Source of the DNA: an uncultured Clostridia bacterium
GTDB taxonomy: Bacteria; Bacillota; Clostridia; Christensenellales; Borkfalkiaceae
Reading direction: 5' to 3'
Assembly: GCA_959605945.1 (NCBI GenBank)
Contig: CAUHGY010000052.1
Location: 1 to 12,687 of the forward strand
Length of the DNA stretch: 12,687 bases
The position numbers and the translations under genes were made by a program. A model generated the notes under the pieces. That model made no database searches. It worked only from the letters and a program-made list of their open reading frames with translations, and was not told the origin of the DNA. Shown piece after piece: positions 5,557-12,687 of the stretch. Positions within the stretch are counted from its first letter, which is position 1. Every line of letters begins with the position of its first letter.

Positions 5557-6828
5557 TTAAAGTTCTATGTAAGCTTCGCGCTCGGCGCCTACCGATACGT
5601 ATCTGATTTTCGTACCGACCGCTTTTTCCAAAAATTCAATATATTCAACCGTTTCTTTGGGAAGATCCTCTTTCCTGCGGCAGCCTGAAATATCCTTTTT
5701 CCAGCCCTTCAAAGTTTTTAAAACGGGCTTATAAGCCTCAAGTCCCTGTGAAAAAGGAAATTCTTCGGTGACCTTGCCGTCTTTTTCATAAGCGACGCAC
5801 ACTTCGATCTCGTCAAGGAAGCTGAGCACGTCGAGTTTTGTAAGCGCTATTTCGTCTGCTCCCTGCATTCTGATGCCGTATCTGCTTGCAACGGCGTCGA
5901 AAGGTCCCACTCTTCTGGGCCTGCCGGTCGCCGCGCCGTATTCGCCGCCTGCCTTTCTCAGTTCTTCCGCTTTTTCGCCGAAATATTCGACCGTGAAAGG
6001 TCCTTCGCCCACACAAGTCGAATATGCTTTCATAATTCCGATAGAAAGGTCCAGTTTAAGGTTCGGCACGCCGGATCCGATAGGTGCATACGCCGCGATG
6101 GTGTTTGATGAGGAAGTAAACGGATAAATGCCGAAATCGATGTCTCTGAGTGCGCCGAGCTGCGCTTCGAACATGATTTTTTTGTCTTCGGCATTTGCCT
6201 TATTCAGATAGCGTCCCGTGTCGCAGATAAAGGGAATAAGCGGTTCACCGTAAGTTTTCAGAAACGCCATCATGTCGTCAAGTTCTAAAGGCCGCGCGTT
6301 GTACACGTTAAGTATGGTAAGATTTTTCCATTCGAGAATATCTTTTAAACGCTGCTCAAGAAGTTCAAAATCAAACAATTCGCCCATTCTGATAGCTTTT
6401 TTCATGTATTTATCGCCGTAAATGGGGGCAATGCCTCGGCGCGTGGAACCGTATTTTTTATCGGCAAGTCTGTTCTCTTCAAGGCAATCCTGCAAGACGT
6501 CATAAGGCATGCATATGGCAGCGCGGTCGCTGATTTTCAGATTTTCGGGCGTGATCTTTATTCCCGCATCTTTAAGCCTGCCCATTTCTTCGACAAGATG
6601 TTTAATATCGACAACCATGCCGTTCCCCATAACATTCACAACGTTCTCTCGCAAAATTCCCGACGGCAGAAGGTTGAGCACGAATTTCCCCTTTTCGTTG
6701 ATAACAGTGTGCCCGGCGTTGTTTCCGCCCTGATAACGCACAACTACGTCATAATCGCTGGAAAGAAGATCGACCATCCTTCCCTTTCCTTCGTCGCCCC
6801 AATTGACCCCGCAAATTGCTGTGAGCAT
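5557..6828 (-). CDS. purA: Adenylosuccinate synthetase, divergent form
   Basis: This enzyme joins IMP and aspartate using GTP, the first committed step from IMP to AMP. The 423 residues match the family length. Visible motifs are the P-loop-like GDEGKGR (11-17) with catalytic D12, GGNNAGHT (34-41) with catalytic H40, GSTRRGIAPIYGDK (127-140), DIDFGIYPF (229-237) with SSSNT, and ATGRPRR (300-306). Several positions differ from the textbook consensus: EGAQG reads EAQLG (221-225), and GTTxRGIGPAY reads GSTRRGIAPIY. This suggests a divergent subfamily rather than decay, since the frame is intact. I chose the ATG at 6828, preceded by AAGGAG. A longer in-frame start at 6969 would run through the promoter. 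A promoter lies at 6880-6908, and malQ follows after 10 bases. Confidence 0.95.
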   Translation of the reverse strand: MLTAICGVNWGDEGKGRMVDLLSSDYDVVVRYQGGNNAGHTVINEKGKFVLNLLPSGILRENVVNVMGNGMVVDIKHLVEEMGRLKDAGIKITPENLKISDRAAICMPYDVLQDCLEENRLADKKYGSTRRGIAPIYGDKYMKKAIRMGELFDFELLEQRLKDILEWKNLTILNVYNARPLELDDMMAFLKTYGEPLIPFICDTGRYLNKANAEDKKIMFEAQLGALRDIDFGIYPFTSSSNTIAAYAPIGSGVPNLKLDLSIGIMKAYSTCVGEGPFTVEYFGEKAEELRKAGGEYGAATGRPRRVGPFDAVASRYGIRMQGADEIALTKLDVLSFLDEIEVCVAYEKDGKVTEEFPFSQGLEAYKPVLKTLKGWKKDISGCRRKEDLPKETVEYIEFLEKAVGTKIRYVSVGAEREAYIEL

Positions 6829-6879
6829 AATTTCTCCTTCGGAGGCAAAAAACCTCACTTTAAAATATATTACACTTCG

Positions 6880-6908
6880 ATTATGCCTTAAAACAATATT
6901 TTTGTCAA
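6880..6908 (-). promoter_or_regulatory. Sigma-A promoter of purA
   Basis: On the minus strand TTGACA (6908 to 6903), a 17-base spacer and CATAAT (6885 to 6880) form a near-consensus promoter. Transcription would start near 6873, leaving a leader of about 45 bases. The leader can fold as GAGG/CCTC (6856-6853 with 6845-6842) or as CTCC/GGAG (6844-6841 with 6837-6834). The second stem would cover part of the ribosome binding site. Both stems are short. No purine box or G-box is seen. Confidence 0.85.
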
Positions 6909-6959
6909 GGCAAAACGGTTTAGTTTTTTTTATACCGTATATTTTCCGAAAATAAATTT

Positions 6960-7790
6960 TTAATCCCAAAAACCGTCAGATTTGAACAATGCTTTTGCCT
7001 TGTCCGTGCCGAACGATAAAAGCGCTGTCAGCATATAAGTGAAAACGATAACTCCTATTACAGCCGTCAAAGCTACGGTAAGCGGGTCCCACTGAAAACC
7101 AGATGCAATGCCGATTGCGCCGTCGAATATAAGACCGCCTAAATCGAAAATCGCATGCAGCGCGACGGCTGCGAAAATATTGCCGGTAAAAAGCAGCGCT
7201 GCGGCGCACATTCCCCCGAGCAGGAAAGAATAAGCCGTCTGCAGCGCCACCGCGCCTATCCCCATCCCTGCGAACAGATTTACTAAATGAACGCCGCCGA
7301 ACACCGCGGAAGAAAGCGCCGCTGCCCAAAACACCCCGTATTTTTTCTTTTCGGTGATTTTTAGCGACAGCGGAAACACAAGGCCGCGGAAAACGCTCTC
7401 TTCGAAAAGCCCCACAGATAAGCAATAAGTTGCATAAAGCGCAATCTGCAATGGGTTGCCTGTAATCGCGGCTTCATTTTCGGCGAATGCCACTATGGGG
7501 AAATTATTTACCGCAACTATCAAAGCGGGAAAGACTGCCGCTAAAGAAATCAACGACGGCCTGTTTTTAAAAATACTGCCGAACCCGTATCTGTGTATAA
7601 ATATTGCCGCAGCGGCAAAAAGAACGAGGCGGATAAAAATTTTCACCGAAAGTCTCAGCGCGTAGCTGTCGCCGAAAATAACGACGAACAGGCGCTCCAG
7701 CGGAAGAGACACAATCCCGACCGACAAAAGAGATATTATGATTATATGCGCAAACGGCGATTTTTTTGCATCGGCTCGGATTTTGTTCAT
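6960..7790 (-). CDS. CPBP-family intramembrane metalloprotease
   Basis: This 276-residue polytopic membrane protein belongs to the CAAX protease and bacteriocin-processing (CPBP/Abi) family. It has about eight hydrophobic segments. The conserved active-site motifs are E130-E-S-V-F-R135 (EExxxR), F164-G-G-V-H168 with N171, and H212-A-I-F-D216 (HxxxD). Members cleave peptides in the membrane or act in self-immunity and stress signalling; the substrate here is unknown. The start is the ATG at 7790, which overlaps the stop of the upstream SDR gene by 4 bases (ATGA), so translation is coupled. A longer frame from 7919 lies within the SDR gene and is not used. Transcription probably ends before the purA promoter at 6908, though no strong terminator is visible. 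Confidence 0.9.
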   Translation of the reverse strand: MNKIRADAKKSPFAHIIIISLLSVGIVSLPLERLFVVIFGDSYALRLSVKIFIRLVLFAAAAIFIHRYGFGSIFKNRPSLISLAAVFPALIVAVNNFPIVAFAENEAAITGNPLQIALYATYCLSVGLFEESVFRGLVFPLSLKITEKKKYGVFWAAALSSAVFGGVHLVNLFAGMGIGAVALQTAYSFLLGGMCAAALLFTGNIFAAVALHAIFDLGGLIFDGAIGIASGFQWDPLTVALTAVIGVIVFTYMLTALLSFGTDKAKALFKSDGFWD

Positions 7791-8512
7791 AAAATAAACC
7801 CGCCGTCTGCGGTAATCGTCTGACCGGTTATAAAATCGGAATGTTCCCCCGAAAGAAAGTAAACCAGTTGCGCAATTTCTTCGGGAGTACCCATGCGCCC
7901 GAGCGGAGTGCGGGCGCAAAGTTCAGCCTTTTCTTCGGCGCTGAAACAATCGTTCATTTTAGTATCTATCACCCCGGGACAAACGCAGTTGACGTTTATA
8001 CCCGACGGAGCGACTTCTTTGGCGACGGCTTTCGTAAATCCGATAAGAGCGGCTTTACTTGCAGAATATGCGGCTTCACAGCCTGCGCCGGCTATTCCCC
8101 AGACCGACGACACGTTTATTATCTTTCCGCGTTTATTTCTCAGCATGCTCTCGAGCGCCGCATTGGTAATGATAAAAGCCGCTTTCACATTGACGTTAAA
8201 TATTTCGTCCCATTCTTTCTCGGTCGTTTCGGTAATCAATTTAAAAAGATCGGCACCGGCGTTGTTTACCAAAACGTCTATATGTTTAAAACTTGCTTTT
8301 ATTCTGTCGCAGAAAGCATAGACGTTTGCGGATTCAGAAAAATCACATGGTTCGGCGCAAAGATGGTCGCCGTATATTCCGTTTTTCAAAGCGGAAAGTT
8401 CCGAAAAATTTTTATTATACTGCGCGATGACGAAATATCCGTTTTCCAAAAAAAGCCTGACCGTTTCCGCTCCTATTCCGCCGCTCGCGCCGGTTATCAA
8501 TGCAGTTTTCAT
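7787..8512 (-). CDS. SDR-family oxidoreductase (FabG-like)
   Basis: This 241-residue classical short-chain dehydrogenase/reductase has a Rossmann NAD(P)-binding motif T7-G-A-S-G-G-I-G14, NNAG (83-86), the active-site N108, S136 (INVSSVWG), Y149 and K153 (YSASK), and PG (179-180). The C-terminus (GQTITADGG) is also family-typical. It resembles 3-oxoacyl-ACP reductase (FabG), but no fatty-acid synthesis gene is nearby, so the substrate is uncertain and I give no gene symbol. The start is the ATG at 8512 with AGGAAG upstream; a TTG immediately before it is unlikely. A strong terminator ends right before this ribosome binding site (8527-8560) and no separate promoter is seen, so expression may depend on read-through. 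It overlaps the CPBP gene by 4 bases. Confidence 0.93.
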   Translation of the reverse strand: MKTALITGASGGIGAETVRLFLENGYFVIAQYNKNFSELSALKNGIYGDHLCAEPCDFSESANVYAFCDRIKASFKHIDVLVNNAGADLFKLITETTEKEWDEIFNVNVKAAFIITNAALESMLRNKRGKIINVSSVWGIAGAGCEAAYSASKAALIGFTKAVAKEVAPSGINVNCVCPGVIDTKMNDCFSAEEKAELCARTPLGRMGTPEEIAQLVYFLSGEHSDFITGQTITADGGFIL

Positions 8513-8526
8513 CAAATTGCTTCCTT

Positions 8527-8560
8527 AAAAAAACACCCGCAAATAAAAATATTTGCGGGT
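8527..8560 (-). terminator. Strong intrinsic terminator after efp
   Basis: ACCCGCAAATA and TATTTGCGGGT (8560-8550 and 8545-8535, minus strand) form a perfect 11-bp stem with a 4-base loop, followed by GTTTTTTT. It lies 19 bases after the efp stop. Its T-tract runs directly into the ribosome binding site of the SDR gene. Confidence 0.92.
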
Positions 8561-8579
8561 AAACTTTTTCTTTGAGATT

Positions 8580-9140
8580 TCAGCCCTTGACGCGCTCCAT
8601 ATATTCGCCCGTTCTGGTATCCACTCTGATAAGTTCGCCTTCGTTGACAAACATAGGGACCTGAATTTTCGCACCCGTTTCCAGCACGGCCTCTTTGGTG
8701 GCATTGGTCGCGGTGTTGCCTTTTACCGACGGATCGGACTGAACGACGCGCAGCACAACAAAATTTTCACACTCAACTGAAAAAGCTACGCCCTTGTAGA
8801 ACTTGACGACCACGGGATCGTTTTCCTTGATATACTGCAAAGCGTCTTCCACCTGATCGTAATTGAGCGGTGTGAGATTGTATTCCTGGTCCATAAAATA
8901 ATAAAGTTCGCCGTCGTTATAAGAATAGGTCATATTCTTGGTCTCGATGTGGGCCTCCTGAATTTTTTCAGTGGGGTTCCACGTCCTTTCAAGTACCGCG
9001 CCCGTAACAACGTTCTTCATTTTTGTTCTGACGAACGCAGCGCCCTTTCCGGGCTTTACGTGCTGAAAATCCACGATAGTGTAGATGGAATTTTCGTATT
9101 CAAAGGTAACGCCCTTTCTGAAATCGCCTGCTGAAATCAT
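8580..9140 (-). CDS. efp: Elongation factor P
   Basis: EF-P binds ribosomes stalled at consecutive prolines and promotes peptide-bond formation. The 186 residues have the three-domain length. The N-terminal KOW-like domain carries the loop K29-P-G-K32-G, where K32 matches the lysine that is modified in Bacillus and E. coli. No modification gene is visible in this window. The C-terminal signature TGAKIQVPMFVNEGELIRVDTRTGEYMERV is close to consensus. AAGGAG lies 11 bases before the ATG at 9140. It follows the M24 peptidase by 36 bases with no terminator, and the peptidase-efp pairing is common in Bacillota. A strong terminator (8527-8560) ends the transcript. Confidence 0.98.
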   Translation of the reverse strand: MISAGDFRKGVTFEYENSIYTIVDFQHVKPGKGAAFVRTKMKNVVTGAVLERTWNPTEKIQEAHIETKNMTYSYNDGELYYFMDQEYNLTPLNYDQVEDALQYIKENDPVVVKFYKGVAFSVECENFVVLRVVQSDPSVKGNTATNATKEAVLETGAKIQVPMFVNEGELIRVDTRTGEYMERVKG

Positions 9141-9176
9141 AATAATATTTTCTCCTTGAATTGGTTTAGAATTGCT

Positions 9177-10220
9177 TTATATCAAAATCAGCTTTTTATC
9201 GTCTGTAAAAAGCCTCTTGACTTTTCCGTTTTGTATGACAACCGTATCTTCGATGCGTATTCCGAACTCCCCGTCAAGATAGACGCCCGGCTCCACCGTA
9301 AACACCGTTCCTTCCCGCAGGATATCGCATTTTTTCGGCGAAACTGCCGGGAATTCGTGAATTTCAATGCCTACGCCGTGGCCGAGAGAATGCGTAAAAT
9401 ACTTTTCCAGCCCGAATTTTTTCAAAATACCGCGGGCAATGCCGTCCGCATCGTCGGTTCGCATATCCGCAGTAATTTCCGACTCTGCCTTTTCGTTCGC
9501 TTTAAGCACCGCATCATAACAATTTAAAAATTTATCCGAAGGATTTCCGAAAAACGCGGTACGCGTCAAATCCGAACAATATCCTTTATATTTCGCGCCC
9601 ATATCGACAAGCACGGGCATGCCGCTTTCAAGAACGGTATTTCCCGTTTCATGATGCGGAACCGCAGATCCTGCGCCGAAAGCAACTATCGTGTCGAATG
9701 CCGCGCATTCGCCGCCGAATTGCACTATATAATTTTCTATAGTGTTTTTAAGTTCGTTTTCGGTTATACCCTTTCTGACCGTTTTTATAGCCGCGTAATA
9801 TGCGTTCTGAGCAATTTCGCAAGATTTTTCTATTATAGAAATCTCTTCCGCCGTTTTTACCGCGCGCTGCGCCTTCAAAACCGAAGTCCCGTCAAAAAGC
9901 TCTGCCGCAAGCGTCTTATATTCTTCATATTCATAAAGCGTGGTATGTTCGTAATCGAGTCCGACTCGCTTTATGCCGAGTTCGCGCACGGCGCCTGCCA
10001 CGTCCGAAAAAGAATTGTACGGTCTTGTTTCAATTCCGAAAGGAAGCAGCTTTTCTTTTGCCGCGTAAAAATATCTGGCATCGGTAAAAAACAGACAGTC
10101 CCTGCCGATAAGCATCATACCTTCCGCAACGTCGGTCCCCGAAAAATATCTGCGCATCGCCCGGTCTTTAACTAAATACGCCGTCTGCGGCGGAACAAAA
10201 CCGAATACCTTTTTCTCCAT
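9177..10220 (-). CDS. Xaa-Pro aminopeptidase family (M24) metallopeptidase
   Basis: This 347-residue cytoplasmic peptidase probably removes N-terminal residues preceding proline. It has an N-terminal creatinase-like domain (about 1-120) and a C-terminal pita-bread catalytic domain (about 125-345). All five metal ligands are visible: D206 (VDMGAKYKGYCSD), D217, H281 (SLGHGVGIEIHE), E310 (TVEPGVY) and E324 (RIEDTV). H189 lies in PHH. The N-terminus is slightly shorter than in many relatives. The start is the ATG at 10220, which has no ribosome binding site. A promoter ends just upstream (10229-10257), so the mRNA may be leaderless. efp lies 36 bases downstream in the same transcript. It could act as PepP or PepQ; the sequence does not separate them firmly, so no symbol is given. 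Confidence 0.93.
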   Translation of the reverse strand: MEKKVFGFVPPQTAYLVKDRAMRRYFSGTDVAEGMMLIGRDCLFFTDARYFYAAKEKLLPFGIETRPYNSFSDVAGAVRELGIKRVGLDYEHTTLYEYEEYKTLAAELFDGTSVLKAQRAVKTAEEISIIEKSCEIAQNAYYAAIKTVRKGITENELKNTIENYIVQFGGECAAFDTIVAFGAGSAVPHHETGNTVLESGMPVLVDMGAKYKGYCSDLTRTAFFGNPSDKFLNCYDAVLKANEKAESEITADMRTDDADGIARGILKKFGLEKYFTHSLGHGVGIEIHEFPAVSPKKCDILREGTVFTVEPGVYLDGEFGIRIEDTVVIQNGKVKRLFTDDKKLILI

Positions 10221-10228
10221 ACCGTTAT

Positions 10229-10257
10229 ATTTTAACAGAAAATAACCTATAAGTCAA
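10229..10257 (-). promoter_or_regulatory. Sigma-A promoter driving the peptidase-efp unit
   Basis: On the minus strand TTGACT (10257 to 10252), a 17-base spacer and TAAAAT (10234 to 10229) form a good promoter. The -35 overlaps the stop codon of the upstream endonuclease gene. The expected transcription start, 6-7 bases after the -10, is about 10222-10223, just 2-3 bases before the ATG at 10220. Confidence 0.75.
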
Positions 10258-11099
10258 ATATTGCCGTATATTTTTTGCATTTTTACGGCGTCGGCGTCCT
10301 GCGTGCCAGCAGACTCGCAGATTATAAACGGTTCTAGTTTTAATTTTTTAAGCGCCAGACTGAGCGGAGCAAATTCCGGCCCGAATTTTTCGTCCTCAAA
10401 CGTCAGATGCCGCACTTCGCCTTTTGCGGAATATTCTATCTTGGAAAAATGCATGTGAAAATGCTTCATCTTGTCGTAACCGAGTTCGCTTATCATATAT
10501 TCGAGACGGTCGAGGTAGTCCTTTTCGGTTTTCAGGCTTCCGTTCTCTCTCGCATTCACATGCCCGAAATCGACCGCGGGAATGAAAATTTTATCGATCT
10601 TGCAAAATCCGGTTATTTCTTCGATTGTACCGATCTGACCGAGTTTGCCCATTGTTTCCGGACAGTAAAAAACGTCGTCGAGACCTTTTTCATAAATCTT
10701 ATCGCGAAGGCGTTTCAGTCTCTCCTCCGTGAGAGAAACCGCGGCGCTCCTTTCCGCTTTACCCTGACTGGCGGGATGAAACACCACGCGTTTGCCGCCC
10801 ATTATTCGAACTTTCGCGGCAGACTGCAAAATATAGTTGAACGATTTTTCGGCATTTTCTTCATCAGGATTGGCAAGATTGACATAATAAGGCGCATGCA
10901 CGCTGATTTCCACGCCTGCACGGCGGAAAGCCTCGCCTATTTCCTCCGCTTTCTTGTCAGAAAGCGTTACGCCCCGTCCGAAAGAATATTCAAAACAGTT
11001 TAGCCCGAGATTTTTTACCCATACGGCAGAATCTTCGCTTTTGGAGAATCCGGCGTCAAAAAACGCGGCGGAATTGCCGCTCGGTCCGAATTTAATCAT
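10254..11099 (-). CDS. Endonuclease IV-like TIM-barrel protein
   Basis: This 281-residue protein belongs to the AP-endonuclease family 2, whose members cut DNA 5' of abasic sites using a three-zinc centre. Compared with E. coli Nfo, most ligands are in place: H68 (VHAPYY), H108 (VFHPAS), E148 (CPETMG), D177 and H180 (DFGH), H217 (HMHFSK), H231 (VRHL) and E262 (ICESAG). The aspartate of the Nfo DRH motif is replaced by V229, with E228 next to it. The protein is a close-knit variant, so true AP endonuclease activity is likely but not certain. AAGGAA precedes the ATG at 11099, and the start overlaps the end of ribF by 8 bases, so translation is coupled. The peptidase promoter overlaps its stop. 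Confidence 0.85.
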   Translation of the reverse strand: MIKFGPSGNSAAFFDAGFSKSEDSAVWVKNLGLNCFEYSFGRGVTLSDKKAEEIGEAFRRAGVEISVHAPYYVNLANPDEENAEKSFNYILQSAAKVRIMGGKRVVFHPASQGKAERSAAVSLTEERLKRLRDKIYEKGLDDVFYCPETMGKLGQIGTIEEITGFCKIDKIFIPAVDFGHVNARENGSLKTEKDYLDRLEYMISELGYDKMKHFHMHFSKIEYSAKGEVRHLTFEDEKFGPEFAPLSLALKKLKLEPFIICESAGTQDADAVKMQKIYGNI

Positions 11100-11988
11100 A
11101 TGTTCTTTCCTTTACTGTTTTCAAATCAAGTTCAAGTCTTTTTTTAAGTTCTTCCACACCGGAAAATTTTTGTATTCCGCGTATATAAAAATCAAAATAC
11201 AAAGTTATCTTTCTTCCGTAAAGATCGCCTGCAAAATCCGCTATATGCGCCTCGATAAGTTTCCCCGTCAAATCAAACGTAGGCCTTGCGCCGTAATTTA
11301 TGATGCATCTGTAAAATTTTCCGCGAAGGAAAATATGCCCGCCGTAAACGCCGTCTTTCAAGTTAAACTTTTCCGGCGGAATTTTGATGTTCACCGTCGG
11401 AAAACCTATTTTACCGCCGAGTTTTCTGTCCTCGAAAACAACGCCCGTAACACAGTAAGCCGCCCCTATCAGCGCATTCGCCTTTTCTATTTCGCCGGAG
11501 GCAAGCAGCAATTTGATTCTCGTTGTGGAAACCCTTGCTCCGTCTTTTTCAAGAGTATCTGCAATTATAACCGTCTGTCCGTGAGCCGCGGCATAACTTT
11601 TAAGAAAACCGATATCTCCCGCACCGTTCTTTCCGAAACGGTAATCTTCGCCGCACACGTATCCTTTAACAATATATTTTTTATTGAGAAAATCGAGAAA
11701 AGCTTCAGGAGTTCTGCCGAGAAAAGCTGCGCTGACAGGCGCCGAATAAATCTCTTTTATTCCTAAATTCCGAAGATACATTTTGCGTTCGGAAATAGTA
11801 AACACGGATTTTTCGTCGTCTGAGAACAGTTTTTGTTTTAAATTGCCTTTAAAAGTAAACACCGCCGCATTGCAGCCGCACTTCTCCGCAAAAGCGCACG
11901 CCGCAGCAATCACCGCGCGGTGTCCCGTATGCACGCTGTCAAAATAGCCCAGCGCAATGACCACGGTTTTTTTCTGTTTATCTGACAT
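11092..11988 (-). CDS. ribF: Bifunctional riboflavin kinase / FAD synthetase
   Basis: RibF phosphorylates riboflavin to FMN and then adenylylates FMN to FAD. The 298 residues contain both domains. The N-terminal nucleotidyltransferase domain has G14-Y-F-D-S-V-H-T-G-H23 (usual GxFDGVHxGH), CGEDYRFGKNGAGD (112-125) and VSTTRIK (153-159). The C-terminal kinase domain has GKIGFPTVN (192-200), DGVYGG (212-217), NYGARPTF (231-238), catalytic E246 in EAHI, LYGRKI (256-261), and a terminal KF...LKKRLELD block. GAGG lies just before the ATG at 11988, within the end of truB; the genes overlap by 11 bases. The truB-ribF order is classic for Bacillota. No FMN riboswitch is seen in the window. Confidence 0.96.
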   Translation of the reverse strand: MSDKQKKTVVIALGYFDSVHTGHRAVIAAACAFAEKCGCNAAVFTFKGNLKQKLFSDDEKSVFTISERKMYLRNLGIKEIYSAPVSAAFLGRTPEAFLDFLNKKYIVKGYVCGEDYRFGKNGAGDIGFLKSYAAAHGQTVIIADTLEKDGARVSTTRIKLLLASGEIEKANALIGAAYCVTGVVFEDRKLGGKIGFPTVNIKIPPEKFNLKDGVYGGHIFLRGKFYRCIINYGARPTFDLTGKLIEAHIADFAGDLYGRKITLYFDFYIRGIQKFSGVEELKKRLELDLKTVKERTYD

Positions 11989-12687
11989 ATGCCTCGATTT
12001 TCAGAACGCCGCCTTCCGCCCTGCCGACGCCCCAGAATTTGTCTTCGTTGTATACTCTGTAAAGCCCGTCCGCATAACCGCGGTTTTCAAAAACGCCGTT
12101 GAGTATTTTATTCGCCGTTTCTTCGCTCAAGACCAGTTTTTCAAAATCGACGGCGCACTCTGCGGGAATAAGATATTTTTCGGGCGGAGAATTTATGAAT
12201 TCTTCGGTCTCTACGCCGTTTTCTATGCTGAACGCGCCGCTCACGGTTCTGACAAGCCTGCTCATGACCGCAAGAGAGCCTGCCGCCGCACCCATATCCC
12301 GTGCAAGAGAACGTATGTAAGTTCCGCCTTTGCAAATAATTTCAAAGCGATATTCGTTTTTTCCGATCTCGCCGAGAAATTTTATACCGAGTATTTCCAC
12401 TTTTTTCGGCGCAAGAGAAAAATCCACGCCCTTTCTTGCCAGCTGGTATCCGCGCTTGCCGTCCACGCATTTTGCGGAATATTTAGGAGGAATCTGTTCT
12501 ATTTCACCTATAAACTGCGGAATGACGCCCGCGATAACTTCCGCGGACGGAAAAAAATCCGTTGTTGCGGTGACCGTTCCCGTAATGTCGAGAGTATCTG
12601 TTGACAAGCCGAACTTAAAATCGGCAAGATAAGTTTTTTGTTTTTCCGTCATATAGCGGAAAAGCCTTGAAGCATGTCCTACACCCA
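11978..12687 (-). CDS. truB: tRNA pseudouridine-55 synthase, 5' end beyond window
   Basis: TruB converts U55 to pseudouridine in the T-loop of most tRNAs. The visible 236 residues lack the N-terminus: the catalytic Asp of the GTLDP motif lies beyond position 12687. The frame continues past the ATG at 12652 as ...VGHASRLFRYMTEKQKTY, which matches the TruB block ending in a TR-like motif and KxY, so that ATG is internal. Also visible are LSTDTLDITG, IEQIPPKYSA followed by GKRGYQLARKG, and CKGGTYIRSLARDMG. The C-terminal extension is short and PUA-like (KFWGVGRAEGGVLKIEAYVR). The stop overlaps the start of ribF by 11 bases. Confidence 0.95.
   Translation of the reverse strand, partial: GVGHASRLFRYMTEKQKTYLADFKFGLSTDTLDITGTVTATTDFFPSAEVIAGVIPQFIGEIEQIPPKYSAKCVDGKRGYQLARKGVDFSLAPKKVEILGIKFLGEIGKNEYRFEIICKGGTYIRSLARDMGAAAGSLAVMSRLVRTVSGAFSIENGVETEEFINSPPEKYLIPAECAVDFEKLVLSEETANKILNGVFENRGYADGLYRVYNEDKFWGVGRAEGGVLKIEAYVR

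Noticed and set aside
5557..6969. Extended purA start at 6969
   Set aside because: The extra 47 residues are encoded by the promoter region, and AAGGAG precedes the ATG at 6828, where the conserved protein begins.
6960..7919. Extended start for the CPBP protease at 7919
   Set aside because: The extra 43 residues lie out of frame inside the SDR gene; the 4-base ATGA overlap at 7787-7790 is a typical coupled start.
7841..8575. Plus-strand 244-residue frame opposite the SDR gene
   Set aside because: The minus-strand SDR has all family motifs; the plus-strand product matches nothing and its end runs through the efp terminator.
9651..10175. Plus-strand 174-residue frame opposite the peptidase
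   Set aside because: It is antisense to a gene with all catalytic residues intact, and its Cys/Phe/Arg-rich composition is typical of a shadow frame.

Overview
The window looks like a chromosomal segment of a Bacillota member of class Clostridia, probably an uncultured gut-type anaerobe. This is inferred from the gene content and order (truB-ribF, then an M24 peptidase beside efp), the AAGGAG-type ribosome binding sites, the Clostridia-like TIM-barrel endonuclease variant, and moderate to low G+C. No rRNA or tRNA is visible, so the organism cannot be named more closely.

Layout. Bases 1-374 are AT-rich and show no gene. About 415-1100 is a complete-looking IS200-type insertion sequence: one Y1 transposase gene on the minus strand, with hairpins at both ends. 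It sits against the terminator of the next minus-strand gene, a ferritin-like di-iron protein of unknown role (1216-2460). Diverging from that gene on the plus strand is an AT-rich unit at about 2556-3492. It has an extended -10 promoter, a roughly 110-nt nested-stem RNA, an intrinsic terminator with a possible antiterminator, a small two-helix membrane protein, and a membrane-anchored zinc-ribbon protein.

From 3522 to the end every gene is on the minus strand and mostly housekeeping. Read in the direction of transcription these are: truB (5' end outside the window), ribF and an endonuclease IV-like gene, overlapping each other; an M24 aminopeptidase with its own promoter and almost no leader; efp and a strong terminator; an SDR oxidoreductase and a CPBP membrane protease, overlapping by 4 bases; and purA with a clear promoter, followed by malQ and a VanZ-family gene.

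How they work together. truB modifies tRNA, ribF makes FMN and FAD, and the Nfo-like protein probably repairs DNA. The peptidase and EF-P serve peptide turnover and translation. purA serves AMP synthesis and malQ serves glycogen or maltodextrin metabolism. The best candidate for something undescribed is the structured leader with its two-gene membrane/zinc-ribbon cassette at 2556-3492. The RNA controls predicted in the IS200 element come second. All functional statements are read from sequence motifs; no database search was possible.
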